Shown here: in pieces, positions 20,143-31,878 of the stretch | How the letters are laid out: each line of letters starts with the position of its first letter | How positions within the stretch are numbered: position 1 is the stretch's first letter | Assembly (NCBI RefSeq): GCF_019279795.1 | Contig: NC_056725.1 | Coordinates: forward strand, 1,615,751,301-1,615,815,300 | Reading direction: 5' to 3' | Source of the DNA: Protopterus annectens | Lineage: Eukaryota > Chordata > Ceratodontiformes > Protopteridae | DNA: 64,000 nucleotides | Position numbers and translations under genes: made by a program | The notes under the pieces: model-generated | What the model saw: only the letters and a program-made list of their open reading frames with translations | Databases searched by the model: none | Told to the model about the DNA's origin: nothing

Positions 20143-20820
20143 TGTAAGAAAAATATGTATTCACTTATATAGCAAAATATGTATTCATATATGTTTTAGC
20201 ATTATGCTTGCTGCATTAGAAGCCTAAAAGGGTTAACACATTTATTCTGCTATAGGCTTGAAAATAATTGCATGTACTTTCTGACTTTGCTTCTGGTCAG
20301 CTCAGTGAATGACCTTGTTCATACACTGAGAAACAGATGATTTTGCTAGCGTTAGGAAAATAGAACAATACAGTATTCTGAAATGTTATTAGACTTGAGC
20401 AAATAACCTTGTTCATGTTGAGTGAACACTGCAGCTGTAGAGGAACTAGATAAGACTATAGGCTGTAATCAGTATATGCTTTGTGCTCGAAGTAAGAAAG
20501 AATCACGAATTGTAACACCAAATCATTACAGACCGGTGGTAAGCAAGGCCATGTTGTTTTTGAGAAAACTTTCTCATGGGAACATTTATAATTGTTATAT
20601 CAGCAGAAAAACTTAGTAAACATCTGTTTTAGAACAATGCTTAGAGTTATATTTGACTACATCAGCTTAGAGGGCAATGGCTTACAGAACAGTATAATAA
20701 TGAAGTATTTCCTGTATAATGTCAGACAAATTTCTGAACTGCATTTTTGTCTCCTTGTACAAGAATAAAGGAGCCTTAACTGAACCTTGGCTGCATTGAT
20801 CTTTGATTTTTCCTTTGACA
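20143..20820 (+). repeat. 3' LTR, complete, 678 bp
   Basis: It begins TGTAAGAAAA after the purine tract and ends TTTGACA, giving TG...CA ends. AATAAA lies at 20764-20769, with the cleavage region after it. The last 229 bp match the truncated 5' LTR. Sequence after 20820 (gtggtgttgc) is host flank. Confidence 0.9.
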
Positions 20821-21240
20821 GTGGTGTTGCTCTTTCTGTATCTTAACATCTTCTGAATCAGATAAAATTAAGAGACATCATACAGTATAGTCTGAGTCCA
20901 AACAAACGAGAATGTATCTATCCTCCAAGCTGTCTTGTTGAGGAATAAAGAGCAACATGTTTGATGCTAACTGTTGAGATGTGCAGCAAACCAATCCACT
21001 GCTGAGACCCACACAATGTACAGTTTTCTGATAGGTGTGTGGATCCACTTTTCCTTCATGAGCTATAGCCATTTTCCTTTTTGCTAACTGGTTGTGCAAA
21101 TCTGTAAGAAGTTGCCGAGATTTGTAGGTTGCAACATTTTTCCACTTTCAAATTTATAATGACTTTGCAAAGTTGTAAAGATGTTGTTCTACCATTGTTT
21201 GTTTATCTACATCTATCTGTCTATCTGCATTTCCTCCCTG
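20821..21240. other. unassigned flank of the retrovirus
   Basis: No domain or repeat recognised. Because the 5' LTR is truncated, no retroviral target-site duplication can be checked here. Confidence 0.4.
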
Positions 21241-21401
21241 TGTTTGTGTGTGTGTTCTCCGGGTACTCCGGTTTCCTCCCACGTTACAAAGACATGCGTC
21301 TGGAAGATTTCTCCCCAGGCCTCCACTGAAAATTGGCTTTGTTCCAAGTTGGACTTTCCTGGTAAACCAATGTTAAATAAATAAAATAAAATAAATAAAT
21401 C
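21241..21401 (+). mobile_element. V-SINE fragment, 5'-truncated
   Basis: The core ctccgggtactccggtttcc and onward to acaaagacatgcgtctgg is the conserved central domain of vertebrate V-SINEs. The tail (cactgaaaattggctttgtt to gttaaataaataaaata) matches the complement of the copy at 51190-51456. The tRNA-like head is absent. Confidence 0.8.
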
Positions 21402-22339
21402 TAAAGACAAGCTCTAGATTGATTTTATTTTTTGTGGCCAATATGAGTAGATCTTTTTTTCTTGAGACCAGCTGCCTTGCTTTAATAGGTTGTGGAAACG
21501 TATTCTGCAGATATAATCTGGAGAATTTGTTAGTTGCTGCACCTCATTTGGAGTTAATAATAACATTCCTGTGAGCAGGTTTAAAATGCTGTCCCCTGCA
21601 CCACCCCACTTATGTGTACTAATCCTAATCCTACCCCTAACTCCAAGCCTATATATTATAATACAGAAACCCTTTCCCTAAGAGTGCCACTTAAGACATA
21701 CAGACATACAAAATCTGTTCCTTCCATAGCCCTTACTCCAACCCTTACCCCCAAACACTCAGACACATAATCTCACCCCAATGTCAAAACTTGTGGTGTG
21801 TCTGAATGTTTTAACACTGCCATCCTCGCCTACTTAGCATAACCACATGCATATTCCATCATAAAGGCAAAATGTGATCTTGTTCCTTTTGTTAAATCCT
21901 GCACTGAACAAAAGTGCCTTAAACAACTTCCTACACCAAAAATATATGTCAACAACCTGCATATTCGACAGAGTGTACAGTAACCTAGGATTTGTATCTG
22001 CATGGGACAAACTACACATTTCTTAAGAAACGTGGGGAGTGGTATGTAATTTATTTTTCCTTGGAGTATGGAATATTTTTTTATTATACTCCCCTTAAAC
22101 CTGTGTATCCTTCACCTCTTACCCCTAGCTTTCTTGTCTACCCAACCTCATTTCCTCCAGTTGCTTTATTCCAGGTTACCAGAACATAAATCTTCAACTG
22201 ATGGTTATCCTGACTCCTCAGGAAGTCAACATCATGGTATACACTGTTAGTCCTGGGGAGTGAGGGGATCCTGTGGAAAGCTGCAAACATGGAGCTGACA
22301 GCCATAATTTGTGTAGTGGGCAGTTTTACTGAATCAGTG
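21402..22339. other. unassigned sequence
   Basis: AT-rich with imperfect cctaaccct-like strings near 21620-21740 but no tandem order. Short frames have no domain. Confidence 0.4.
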
Positions 22340-23170
22340 TCAGTGGCGCACCAGGGGAATTAATACAAGTTGTAGGTGATGGACCCAATTTTGTATATAA
22401 AAAAACTGACTGTTTAAAAAAATGTTTACAATTTGACTCCATATATATAAAAGTGCCCCTGACAACAGTAGACGCTGTAAGGGGATATATAAATGTGGTT
22501 TTTATTCTTCATGTCATTTTATTTTAGAGGGACACTATATTGATTTACCCTGTTTGTACAGGACACTTTCCATTGATGGTGTATACAATTGCAATACTAG
22601 TGGCATAGTCTATCTTGCTGTTTGTTCTGTGTGCAATGAATTTTGTGTAGGTATGTCCACACGGCCACTTAGTAAAAGAATTAAAGAGCACTATTATTGT
22701 ATTAGAACTAAGAACATCAATAATGCTCTATTTAAACATTCCATTAAATGTAGTGGTTTTAAAAAGTTTCTGTGTGCTGTTTTGGAACATGTAGTTAGAA
22801 ATATAAGGGGGGGGGAAGTCCTATAAGGACCAACTGGAACAAAGAGAAACTATGTGGCAGCTCAGGTTAGGGGTTGACAAAAAAAAACTGGTATTAATGA
22901 CTCAGTGAATATTAAATGTTTTCTGAAGAATCGAAAACTGAAGAATTTAAAATGAACTGACTGTTATGTTATTAGATGTGCGCCTTTAAATGATTGTATT
23001 TCTTTTGCTAGTGCACTTTAAGTAATTGATTGTTTTATTAGGTAATTATTTTGATTTGATATATAAGGGGATGCTGCTGTGTGCATTTTATTCTATTTCA
23101 TTCTGAAGAAGTCTTTTGAGATGAAAGTGATATTAAACTGTGTTTTTCGCTCTTTGCTAGTGGTTTCCTT
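22340..23170 (+). mobile_element. PLE fragment with GIY-YIG endonuclease and 3' tail
   Basis: About 22370-22550 carries a decayed Cys-rich linker comparable to that of the PLE at 8915 (GDGPNFVYKK against GDRPVVVYIKG). The open part 22554-22826 reads GIVYLAVCSVCNEFCVGM followed by RPLSKRIKEHYYCI, the GIY-YIG core with VYL, CVG and R..EH. A frame break near 22820 (G-run) ends it. The tail has ctgaagaag at 23103, a short stem and GAAA at 23123-23126. RT is missing, so this is a 5'-truncated copy of a related but distinct PLE. Sequence identity to the first copy is low, so the copies are old or from different subfamilies. Confidence 0.85.
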
Positions 23171-24292
23171 TATTGTTTGGTCAGACTGGTGGTTTGGCTT
23201 TTTATAAATAATTATATGTCAGTTGAAAATGTTAGTATGATTTATATAGAAATGTGACACTGCCAGCCCAGCTATCTGGAATTTTGTAAATAATCATATG
23301 TCATTAGTGAATAGTAATATGATTCATATACTTGTTTTACAAATGTAAAAGAACTCTAATGTTATGTGGATATTAAACTACTGCTGCAGAAGTGTGTGTT
23401 GAACTGTATGTTATGTAGTGAGGTTCAAAAATGTAACCACAGTGTACCCTACTGGAAAAGAACAGAAATGTGTATAAACTATATACCTGTGCAAATGTAT
23501 GCTTAAATAGTAGAAGCTGGAACATACAGAGTTAACTTGCCTTCAAGAAAATAAGTTGAAAGGTAAAGTGTTTTACGATTGTGTTATCTCAGTTTCAGTG
23601 CAGCAAGCAGACACAATGTCTAGGGTTAGAGGTTTTCCTTTTGTCTTGAAAGATAAATAATTACTAGGTTTCAAATGTAAAAGTGTTTAATTGTTTTACT
23701 ACTTCCAGGTCTGAGCAAACACCCGAGAGAGATATGTATTTTTCACAGAGGAGGTTTAATTTTTGTTAGGTTTCTGTTAGCCTCAGGACTGAAGGCAGGT
23801 GACAAAGAGTGATGTGATCCAGGCTAACCCAGCAGTAATATGTGATATTAATTTAACAACTCTTTCAGAGAGGAAGAGAGGGCACTTTGTGTCTTGTCTT
23901 GGACTTAGCAAGAACATCCACTCATCTCCATTTGCCTTGCTTTGTATATAAGTTATTTAGGGCATAGTATCTTTTAGATATAGATAGGAATATAGTAAAG
24001 ACTAGTTTAGATTTTTCTGCATTTATTTGAGACTGTCCTGCAATGTTGTTTTCAAATATTTCCTGTGATTCTGAACTCTGCAGTTACTGTGTTATTTGAG
24101 TATTGTCTTGTTCTTTTATTGGTTTATTATTAAATATATTTGTTTAGAGATATTTAAGCTCTTAGATTACTTGCATATGTATTTGGTGACACTGTATAGG
24201 CCACCCAATAGCCTTGCTCTTGGTCACACTTCCATTTGGATTAATGCTAACATTACAAAGTAAGATTGGGCACCCTTTGGTAAGGGCCTTAA
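23171..24292. other. unassigned; a short degenerate duplication and LTR-like composition
   Basis: ataattatatgtcagttgaa (about 23206) and ataatcatatgtcattagtg (about 23290) head two roughly 85-bp diverged tandem copies. Further on there is a tgtatataag TATA-like string (about 23943) and an attaaat string near 24130. A solo LTR is possible, but no matching TG...CA ends or duplication were found. Confidence 0.3.
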
Positions 24293-24411
24293 ATGTTTTA
24301 TTTATTTATTTTACATTTGTTGACCGGGATTGTCTGACTGAGCTGAAGAGTCCTTTTTCAGCGGAGGCTCGGGGAGAAAAGCTGCAACATATTATACAAT
24401 TTTCATTATAA
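24293..24411 (-). mobile_element. V-SINE tail fragment
   Basis: On the plus strand it reads tttatttattttacatttgt, then tcagcggaggctcggggaga. This is the complement of the tail of the V-SINE family seen at 21241 and 51190. Only the 3' part remains. Confidence 0.65.
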
Positions 24412-24648
24412 ATTGGCATTAAACAGCAATGCTATAGGATTATTACAAGGCATTAAGTAGCAATGCAGTGTTATGCAGTGTCAGTAATCAGGAGTATAGC
24501 ATAACTATTTCAAGATGTATAAAAAGAAATATGTCATTAAGATGAATATAGTTTTTGGGTTAAGTGGTTACAAAAACCCAGTTTTATCATAATGTAGTTG
24601 CATGAAGGCAAGACAATTACAATAGAATGTTTCTCTGAGGCAATTTGC

Positions 24649-26016
24649 TTAATAGATTTTAGAAGACAGTAAAGGAAGATTAGAGAGAGTTAGTGAGAAG
24701 GGTGAGTTAAGGGCAGAAAGTAGATTAAGGTATGAGAAGTAGGGGATGTTAAGGAGGGAGAGTGCAGTGGCAGGACCAGTGACATTTAAAGTGCTCTTTG
24801 GTAGCTGCCTTAAATTGTTTAGGATGTGTAAGGGTCCTGATTTATAGTGGGAGCCTATTCCAGACAATAGTGGGGTGATAGCTGTACATGTTGCGTCCAA
24901 ATTTAGCCTTGGGTTTGTAGATTTGTAGTAGGTCTTGACTAGAGCTTCAGAGAGGTCTGGAGGGAGAATAATGGGAGATGAGAGGCAATAGTACTGGGCA
25001 GTAGGAAGGCTGGTATAGGACAGAATGGATGATCTGGAGCTGAGAGAGAAGAAGCTGGTGGGGTAACTCAAGCCAGTTTAGGTGTTGTAGAGAGAGGCAG
25101 CGATGGGATTTGTAGGCTTGTTCTGTAGCAAATCTAGCTACCTTGTTGTAGGTAGATTCGAGTTTGGTCAGAAGTGCTGAGTTAAGATTTGTGAGGATTT
25201 GAGAACTGTACATTAGTCTGGGTAGAAGGAAGGTAAGAGAGAGAGTAATCTTGGCTTCAGAGGTAAGGAATTTTTTGTTATGGTAAAGGAGCCCAAGTTT
25301 TGAATGTGTCTTGTTGATACAGTTATTAACATGCAAGTCAAATTTAAGCTGATCATCAATGGTTATGCCTAAGAGCTTAGTACTGGATTCTACCTGGATG
25401 GGAGTGTTATTAAGGGGCTGTATGGAGAAAGAGGGTTTAATATTTATGAATGTTTTAGGTAAGAAGAGTAACACCTTTGTTTTTTTGGGGTTAAGGATGA
25501 GCTGGTTGTTGGAGAGGAATGTTTCCACTAAGTTAAAAGATGCTGAGTAGCTGAGAAGAGCTTAGAAGGAGAGTTGGCTGTGGTGATGGCTGTAGAGTCA
25601 TCTGCGTATTGCACTAAAGATGGCTGAGGACAGGAGGTATAGAGCTGATTAATAAAGATATTAAAAAGTAAAGGCCCTAGGATAAACCCTTGAGGTACAC
25701 CCATTTTGACAGGGAGAGGAGGGGAGAGTGCAGAGTGCCATCTCACTGACTGAGATCTATCAGTGAGGTAGCTGGAGAACCATGCAACAGTATTAGAGGA
25801 GAAGTTGAGGTTAAGCAGTTTGTGCAGCAGAAGAGAGTGTGAGAGAGTGTCAAAAGCTTTGGAGAGGTCCAAGAATAGGCAAGAAATAAGTTCATGGTCA
25901 TCCATGGCTATAGAGACTGTGTTGAGGAAGGATAATAGAGCTGCAGTGGTGCTATATTTGGGTCTGAAGCCATGTTGAGTGGGTGCAAGCAGATTTTCCT
26001 GTATTAGACACTGCAT
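24649..26016 (-). pseudogene. LINE ORF2 reverse transcriptase and C-terminal domain
   Basis: The frame 26016-25528 reads QHGFRPKYSTTAALLSFLN, then LFLDLSKAFDTLSHSLLLHK (motif A), MGVPQGFILGPLLFNIFIN (motif B) and VQYADDSTAI (motif C, YADD). Frame 25528-24947 continues with NPKKTKVLLF and FLLPRLMYSS. Frame 25071-24649 holds the degenerate C terminus. Frame changes near 25530 and 25000 and missing sequence before 26016 make it a pseudogene. The DLSKAFDT and GVPQG...GPLLF motifs place it in the CR1/L2/jockey group; the exact clade is not assigned. Confidence 0.85.
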
Positions 26017-27144
26017 AACTTGTTTATGATTACATTTTTCTAGTAATTTACAGAGAGGGGAGAGGATAACTATATGTCTAAAGTTGAAGATATCAGAGGA
26101 GTTACCTTCTTTGTATATAGGTAGAGTGTAGCATTGTTCCCAGATGGAAGGGACTTTAGATTCAGATATAGAGCCATTAATTTGGATAGATACAGGGAGA
26201 GCAAGAGAGTCAGCTGTTAGTAGAAGAAAAGTGGAAGGAATATTGTCAGCTGATGCTGAGCATGGTTTTAATTTAGAGAGTAGGGTTTTGATGTAGCTAG
26301 TAGGTACATGTTTGAGGGAGAAGGTATTTGACGAGATAGTATTAGGAGTAGGTTCAGAAAAGCTGGAGATGTTAGTAGTAGTGGAGTTTGGGTTAGGGTT
26401 CAGTAGCTTAGATATTGAATCGATAAAATAGGTGTTGAATATAGTGCCAGTTTCTTTAGATGTCTTGTCTGGGCATGGATTGGGGGAGCTAAGATTACTG
26501 GGATGTAATATTTGGTTAATAGAGTTCCAGAATTTTTTAGGATTAGATTTTAGGGCTGTGGGGGTTTGTTATAGAAGTCCTTTTTATCTTTGTTTATGTG
26601 TTTTTTTGTCAGATTTCTGAGTTCTTTATATTTTTGTAAGTCTGCAGAGAGCTTAGTTTGTGACCATTTTTTTCATAGTTTGTCTCTAGTTATCATGAGG
26701 GTATGAGTGGCTTTTGAAAGTCATGGAGATATGGTGGACTTAATTCAGACTTTGCGAGGGAGAGCAAGTGAATCTAAGATACTAAGGAAGGTGGAGTTGA
26801 AAGCTAGGACTGCTTCTTCTAGTGGGAGTTGGGTAAGGAATTTCTAGTTTACTTTAGAGAGGAGGCATTAAATGTTTCTGGATGGAAGTTAGAGAGTTTA
26901 CGACAAGTGATACATTTAGGAGGTTTTGAGAAGTGGGGAGTGAACCTAAGCACTTTTATAGGGCAGTGATCACTCAGGATGTTTGGTAGAGTTTCAAGGT
27001 TATGATATTTGGAAGGATTAGATACAACTACCCAATCAATAAGAGTACTAGATGTGTGAGAGTTGTTTTTATGGGTAGGTTGGGAAATTAGCTGTGTAAA
27101 GCCATATAAATTAATATGAGTATTAGAGTTTGGATTACTGAGAG

Positions 27145-27945
27145 TTAACCAGTTAATGCTGATATCTCCAAGGAGGATAGTTTCATTGGGGATTTGTTGA
27201 GAAAAGTTTGAAAGAATATTTTCAAGCAGAGGAATGTTGTCTCCTGGAGGAATATAAATATGGCTTCTACTGTGATAGTGGTGTGGTCATTTATTTTAAG
27301 GTTAGCTGTAAGTAGTTCAGCAGGAGACAAGGATGGGATAGGTTTCATAATACTTGTAATGGTGAGGTGGTTGGAGTAGGGGATGGCAACACCACCCCCT
27401 TTTTTGTTTTGGCAATCTATGTGGAGTATATTATAACCAGGGGGGAGAATGTGTTTATCAGAGGTTTGGGGTTTTAGCCAAGTCTCTGTTAGGGTTATGA
27501 CATCAGGGATGTGGAAGGTTATCCAGGCATGGAATTCACTAACTTTGTTTAGAATACTATGGGCATTCATAGAGTAAAAGGAAATATGTTTGTTTGGAGA
27601 TGATAAGTTTATTACATTGTGAGAGGTAGAGTTATGCATGCTGGGGTGATGGATGGGCCCAGGATTTGGATGTATGCCTCTTGATAGAAGCAGGGCTAGC
27701 TGAAGTTGGTAAAGTTTGAAATTAAATGGGTTGTAAGTCAAGTACTTAGTCTTGGTTTTAGATGCTAAAGAGTGAGGGGGAGGAAGTTTGATTTTAGGCA
27801 GGGGGATGTTCATGGAAAAGAGAGAGGAGGAGATTGTAATAGAGTGCTGCAGAGAAGAGAAACAGTTAGTATAGGGATTAGTGGGATCTCTATGGACAGT
27901 ACAAGATGTAAGAATGAGAAGGAGAAGTAATGGAGGCAAGAGCAA
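27145..27945 (-). pseudogene. LINE ORF2 N terminus with APE-type endonuclease
   Basis: The ATG at 27945 opens a 266-codon frame. An early segment LLLSRGIHPNPGP (about residues 87-99) is followed by the endonuclease start SFYSMNAHSILNKVSEFHA (N of the catalytic set), then ITLTETWLKP (catalytic Glu in TETWL), and GYNILHIDCQNKKGGGVAI. These are the opening motifs of apurinic-like endonucleases of CR1/L2/Rex-type LINEs, which nick target DNA to prime reverse transcription. The later catalytic DFN and SDH motifs fall after the frame is lost near 27200. The NPGP segment resembles a 2A peptide end but lacks the usual acidic residues. Confidence 0.8.
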
Positions 27946-28609
27946 AATGGAGAGGGTTGCAAAAGCAATGGCCTAAGGTGGGGAAGTAGGATTGGGATGG
28001 AGTGAGGAGTGGATAAGGGACTAGGAAAAGTAAGTTGTTGGGCCTTTTAGAGAGTTGAAGTAAATTTTAGGTGAAACAGCCTGTAGGAGGAGTAGGGGAT
28101 ATATAGAAAGAAGGAGGATTTGCAGCAGACTAAACTATGAAGTGATAAGTAGGGGAGGGTAAGGTGTTTATAATGTTATAGCAGACAGCAAGCGGTGGAG
28201 TTAGGGGAGGAAGGGATTAGGTGGTTAGGTATAATGATATGGGGGTGGGTGGGAATGGGGTGGGAGGAGAGTGAAGAGAGCACAAGCTTAGCGAGGGTGA
28301 ATGGAGCAGGATTGGCCAGGAAGAGTCACCACAATAAACAATCAGCAGGGCAGGAGGGAAAGAGTAAGGAGCACACACTGAGGGTCAGCAGGTAAGTAGA
28401 AGAGGTGGGGAGGTGTAGACAGAGAAGGAAGAGATGTAATAGCGAAGTATACACAGGTATTTGCAGTAAGACAAAAATGTAGTTGATAAGTAGTGGCTGG
28501 TGGCAGCTGGTACAACCTTTTAGTCTGGGCAGAAGGAGGCATAGCTAGTAAACCTGTGTCAGCCTTTCCTAGGTATGTGTGTTTGTGTTTTTGTATAAAT
28601 CAAATCTCA

Positions 28610-28612
<3 letters not shown>

Positions 28613-28656
<44 letters not shown>
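28613..28656. repeat. (GT)n microsatellite
   Basis: GT run of about 22 units between the minus-strand LINE and the plus-strand L1-like LINE. Confidence 0.97.
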
Positions 28657-28657
<1 letters not shown>

Positions 28658-28689
28658 TGTGGACCTTAGAGTGATTAGTTTTAAGAAAG

Positions 28690-29470
28690 AGCAAGTAAAT
28701 AAAAAAGAATATTGAATATTATTAGGCTTTTTTCTAGCAAATGCATGCATACTTGGTAGCAGTTTTGCAGCTGGTCTTCATGTTTCCATGGAAACAATCT
28801 GATAAAGAGAAACTGGCTGTTGGTTCTCATGTCTCCATGCAGGCAATCTGATAAAGAGAAATTGGAGACAGTCTGGTGAAAGAGGAGAAAAAGATCAGAG
28901 AAACTGGCTTAGACATAATGTTCTCTGAAAGCAATTACAGTATTTTCCAGCTGGGAGAGCTTTAAAGATAAGAAAACCAATTAGACTTGAAGTAAAGTTT
29001 TCTTAGTTTATTTTTGAAATGACAATGAGGATACTAATATAAACAGGTGCTTTCTTTTTTTTCTTTTTTCCCCTTTTTCTTTGTTCAGTTTTAAGAATTG
29101 TAGGCACTGCAATGCAAAAAATAAATAAATAAAAAAGGGAGGAGAGGAAAGGTCTGGTTAAAAGTGTATGACACAAGAAAAATCAGTGTGATTTTTCCCA
29201 TGCTTGCATAGGGAATTGACTGGGTTAAGACCCTAGGCCTTATCTAGTAACAAGTTTATTACAAAGCATGTAAATGAAAAAGAATATTGAATATTATAAG
29301 GCTTTTTTCTGGTAAACAAGGTATCCTTATCAGTTTTGTGTCTGGTTTGCATGTCATTAGAAGACAATTTGATAAAGAGAATGGCTTGGAGAAAGTGTTT
29401 ACTGAAAGCATTCAAGTGTTTTCTCATCTGGGAGAGCTATAAAGATAGACAAAATCAAATAGCACTTACT
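28690..29470 (+). repeat. two diverged direct repeats upstream of the L1-like LINE
   Basis: aagaatattgaatattatta (about 28703) and aagaatattgaatattataa (29280) begin two copies that share ggcttttttct, then aatctgataaagagaa and finally ctgggagagct...aaagata. The period is about 575 bp. LINE copy B has a related stretch (tgtttccatggagac at about 40323). They may be promoter-like 5' UTR monomers of the LINE; this is inferred from position. Confidence 0.5.
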
Positions 29471-29569
29471 AATAGCACAGGCTGTACCATGCATCTTAGT
29501 ATGACTAACCATTCTTTTTGGTTAACTTTAGCCTGTCTGTGTGGCTGTCAAATTAGATCTTTTGTTCCT

Positions 29570-31309
29570 ATTAGGAAGCAATATTTGAAGATGTACATAG
29601 TTTTGTGTGTTATCATTAAGTTGATAGATTTGGGGGGGGGTGGCGGGTTTGTTTGTTCTGTTTGAGGGCTTTCAAAAAAAATTATGTAAGATGTGGCATA
29701 GGCTCATATGGGTATGACAAGAAACAACTGTATAAAAGACCAAACTGCCGAACATTATATGCATGTAATATAAAAGTTGGAACTAGACAGTTAATGAAAA
29801 ACAGTTATACATAAAAGGTGGTAATAATAAGCATATAAGAAAATTATGCTTTATGTAATGTCTTTCAGTCTGAATGGTCCTACAGATAAATATTAAAAAG
29901 AAAGAGTTGTGAGCTATATTAAAAAAGTATAGAGTGCAAATAGCTATGCTACAGAAGACACACCTGGAAAGAACTGAACATGTGAATTTCATAAAGAAAG
30001 ATTTTCAGGATGTTTATTCAGTGGAATATCTGGGGCAAAGGAAAAGAAGAATACTTATATTAATTGTAAGAGGAGTTCCAATAGTGATAGAAGAGGGAAA
30101 AAAGATACTAATGAAATATATATAGTACTAAGGGGCTACTGGCAATGGAGGAGAATTACATTGGCATGCATTTACATTCCACCTAAAATCGCTATAATGG
30201 AGCTTAAGAAAATTCTGGGAGAAATAATCAGCTTTCAGCAAGGAATAATACTTATAGGTAGAGACTGGAATTTAGTTTTTACCAGTGTAGACTTGTTGGG
30301 GGGGGCTAGAAGAGAAAATATAAAAAAGACGGGTATATTTTTGAAGAAATTTATAAAAATGTTTGGCATGGAAGATGTGCATTCAGTCCTAAGTGTTAGC
30401 AGTGAATTTACATACTATTCTCCAAGATACAATAGAATTTATATCTCCCAGGAACATGTGCATTTAATTGAAGGTCTTGAAACTCACCCAATTACTATTT
30501 CAGATTATGTACCAATAACAACTAAAATAAAAACACAAGGTAATGAAATAAATATGAGACACTGGTACTTTCCCACCTGTTGATTGTAAAGAGAGAAATT
30601 TAAGGAATAGGTTTTGGAATTAATTCAGGGGCTACTAGAGATGATAGACATTTCTTCTGAAAATATAGCCAGGGAGTGGGATAAAATTAAAGTGGAGTTT
30701 AAAACTAGGTTGGAAATAAAGGAAAGTGAGATATGGTTAAGAAGTAACAAGAATTATTCAGAAGGAATGACACATTTTGAAGTACTGCAAAATAAGGAGA
30801 ACCTCTCAGAAAAAGAGGGAACTGCAGAATGCTAAACAGAAAATAAGGGATTACCTTGATAATATGCATGAGTTTAGAAAGATTGCTGCTAAGCAACTGT
30901 TTTTATGATAATAATGCTAGAGCACAAAAACTTTTAGCACAACAACTCAGGCAACAGAAAGTGGAAAGGGCTATCACCAAGCTTAGGGAGCTTATAACAA
31001 GGAAAATAACAAGAGATTCTGTGGAAGTATTATAAATATTTTAGTAATTTTATGAAAGTTTGTATAAAGCAAAGAAATATGGAAATCAAGAAATGGTACA
31101 AATGGAAATGTTTATGGAAGAATTAAATATGCCAATGTTAGAGGTAGATGAGGCTCAATTACTAACAGGATAGGAAGAGATGAGATAAAAATGGCTATGT
31201 ATGACCAATCTACAGGAAAGCCCCCATGAATAGATGGTATTCCTGTGGAAGTATGGAAGCTAGGAGGCAAAAAAGGGATAACGATCTGGAAGGTTTTGAT
31301 TAACAGTAT
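29570..31309 (+). pseudogene. L1-like LINE copy A, 5' half (5' UTR end, endonuclease, RT start)
   Basis: The 5' UTR end (aagatgtacatagttttgtg, 29587) matches copy B at about 40767. ORF2 begins with an L1-type endonuclease: a decayed start near 29880, LQKTHLERT (about 29947), ACIYIPPK (30164), ILIGRDWNLVF (where GGDFN is usual) and ITISDYVPI (SDH position). A linker rich in Lys and Glu follows, then IDGIPVEVWKLGG (about 31230), the RT fingers motif. The frame is interrupted by many stops. It is cut at 31309 by DIRS-A and resumes at 37658. ORF2 order and motifs fit L1 or Tx1. Confidence 0.75.
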
Positions 31310-31475
31310 ATGTAATGGGATCCTATCTCGCCACATTCATAACAGATGGGTTCAGAGCCGATCCGTCGGCTCCGACTCGGCCACTAATATATTAGAGCGA
31401 AGTCTCTCATTGGCTGGGCTACCCCTTATCCCACAATGCACCACGCCTGCTTCCCCAGATCTCGTTTGCCGCTTT
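31310..31475 (+). repeat. DIRS-A left inverted terminal repeat
   Basis: Starts atgtaatggg and contains agccgatccgtcggctccga. It is complementary to the right ITR over about 150 bp, to about ccagatctcgtttg. It lacks the extra outer bases found on the right ITR. Confidence 0.92.
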
Positions 31476-31878
31476 TCAAGACGGACGTGGTCTCAACTTG
31501 GCTGGAGCTAAGTCATTTTCTTGACCTTTTGGTCTTTTTTGTATAGGGTTTCTGTCAGGAATCTGATTAAACAGCTGTTTTAACAGCTTTATGAGTGTTT
31601 GTAGTTAGTTTGAGAAACATTTAATTTTATTGTTTCTCGCGCTTCTTGTGGACTGGGCAAGGCGCGTTTAACTTACTAGGTTGTTTCCTTATTGGATATA
31701 CAGCTATTTTTTTCCTGTTGTGGTGTGACAGAGTTAGTTAAGGGCTTTAGCCCACGTAGTTCCCTTTCTGTTTGTTTCACTGTTGTGGAGGGCTAAGCCA
31801 GTTTAAGTTAGAGGGTTTTAGCCCATACTTCATTAACTACCTTTGTGTTATTGCTAGTCACCTGTGCTTTCTGTCAAA
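31476..31878 (+). other. DIRS-A 5' untranslated leader
   Basis: Non-coding, T-rich, with repeated ttagccca and aagggcttta-like strings before the gag ATG. The promoter presumably lies in the ITR or here; no specific site is supported. Confidence 0.5.

Larger units (their letters stand above)
8548..20820 (+). mobile_element. gammaretrovirus-like endogenous retrovirus (class I type), carrying a nested PLE
   Basis: Order on the plus strand: truncated 5' LTR (8548-8802), a primer-binding-site-like TGG start at 8806, leader, gag, pro, RT/RNase H, integrase, env, purine tract (20130-20142) and complete 3' LTR (20143-20820). Class I features are one CX2CX4HX4C zinc knuckle, gag and pro in the same frame separated by one stop codon, a YVDD RT box, a GPY/F-type integrase C terminus, and an env with CWIC and CX6CC motifs. 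The inner LTR parts that can be compared differ at about three positions in some 230 bp plus one 26-bp duplication, so the insertion looks recent. Even so, gag and pol have several stops and frameshifts. About 3.74 kb of the span is a later PLE insertion in the leader. Confidence 0.9.
24600..28550 (-). mobile_element. CR1/L2-group LINE, near full length
   Basis: A strong strand asymmetry (purine-rich plus strand) runs from about 24600 to 28550 and coincides with LINE coding sequence on the minus strand: a region encoding an APE endonuclease (27145-27945), then RT (about 25528-26016) and a C-terminal domain (24649-25528). About 600 bp of purine-rich sequence upstream of 27945 could be the 5' UTR. 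The coding frame is broken between 26016 and 27145. Boundaries are judged from composition, so the ends are approximate. Confidence 0.75.

Noticed and set aside
8548..20820. Processed (LINE-mobilised) copy of retroviral RNA, because the 5' LTR begins late
   Set aside because: The 3' LTR ends at the same tttgaca as the 5' LTR, with U5 present and no poly-A tail, so it is a provirus with a damaged 5' LTR.
23171..24192. Solo LTR
   Set aside because: TATA-like and poly-A-like strings are present, but no matching TG...CA ends, no duplication and no second copy in the window.
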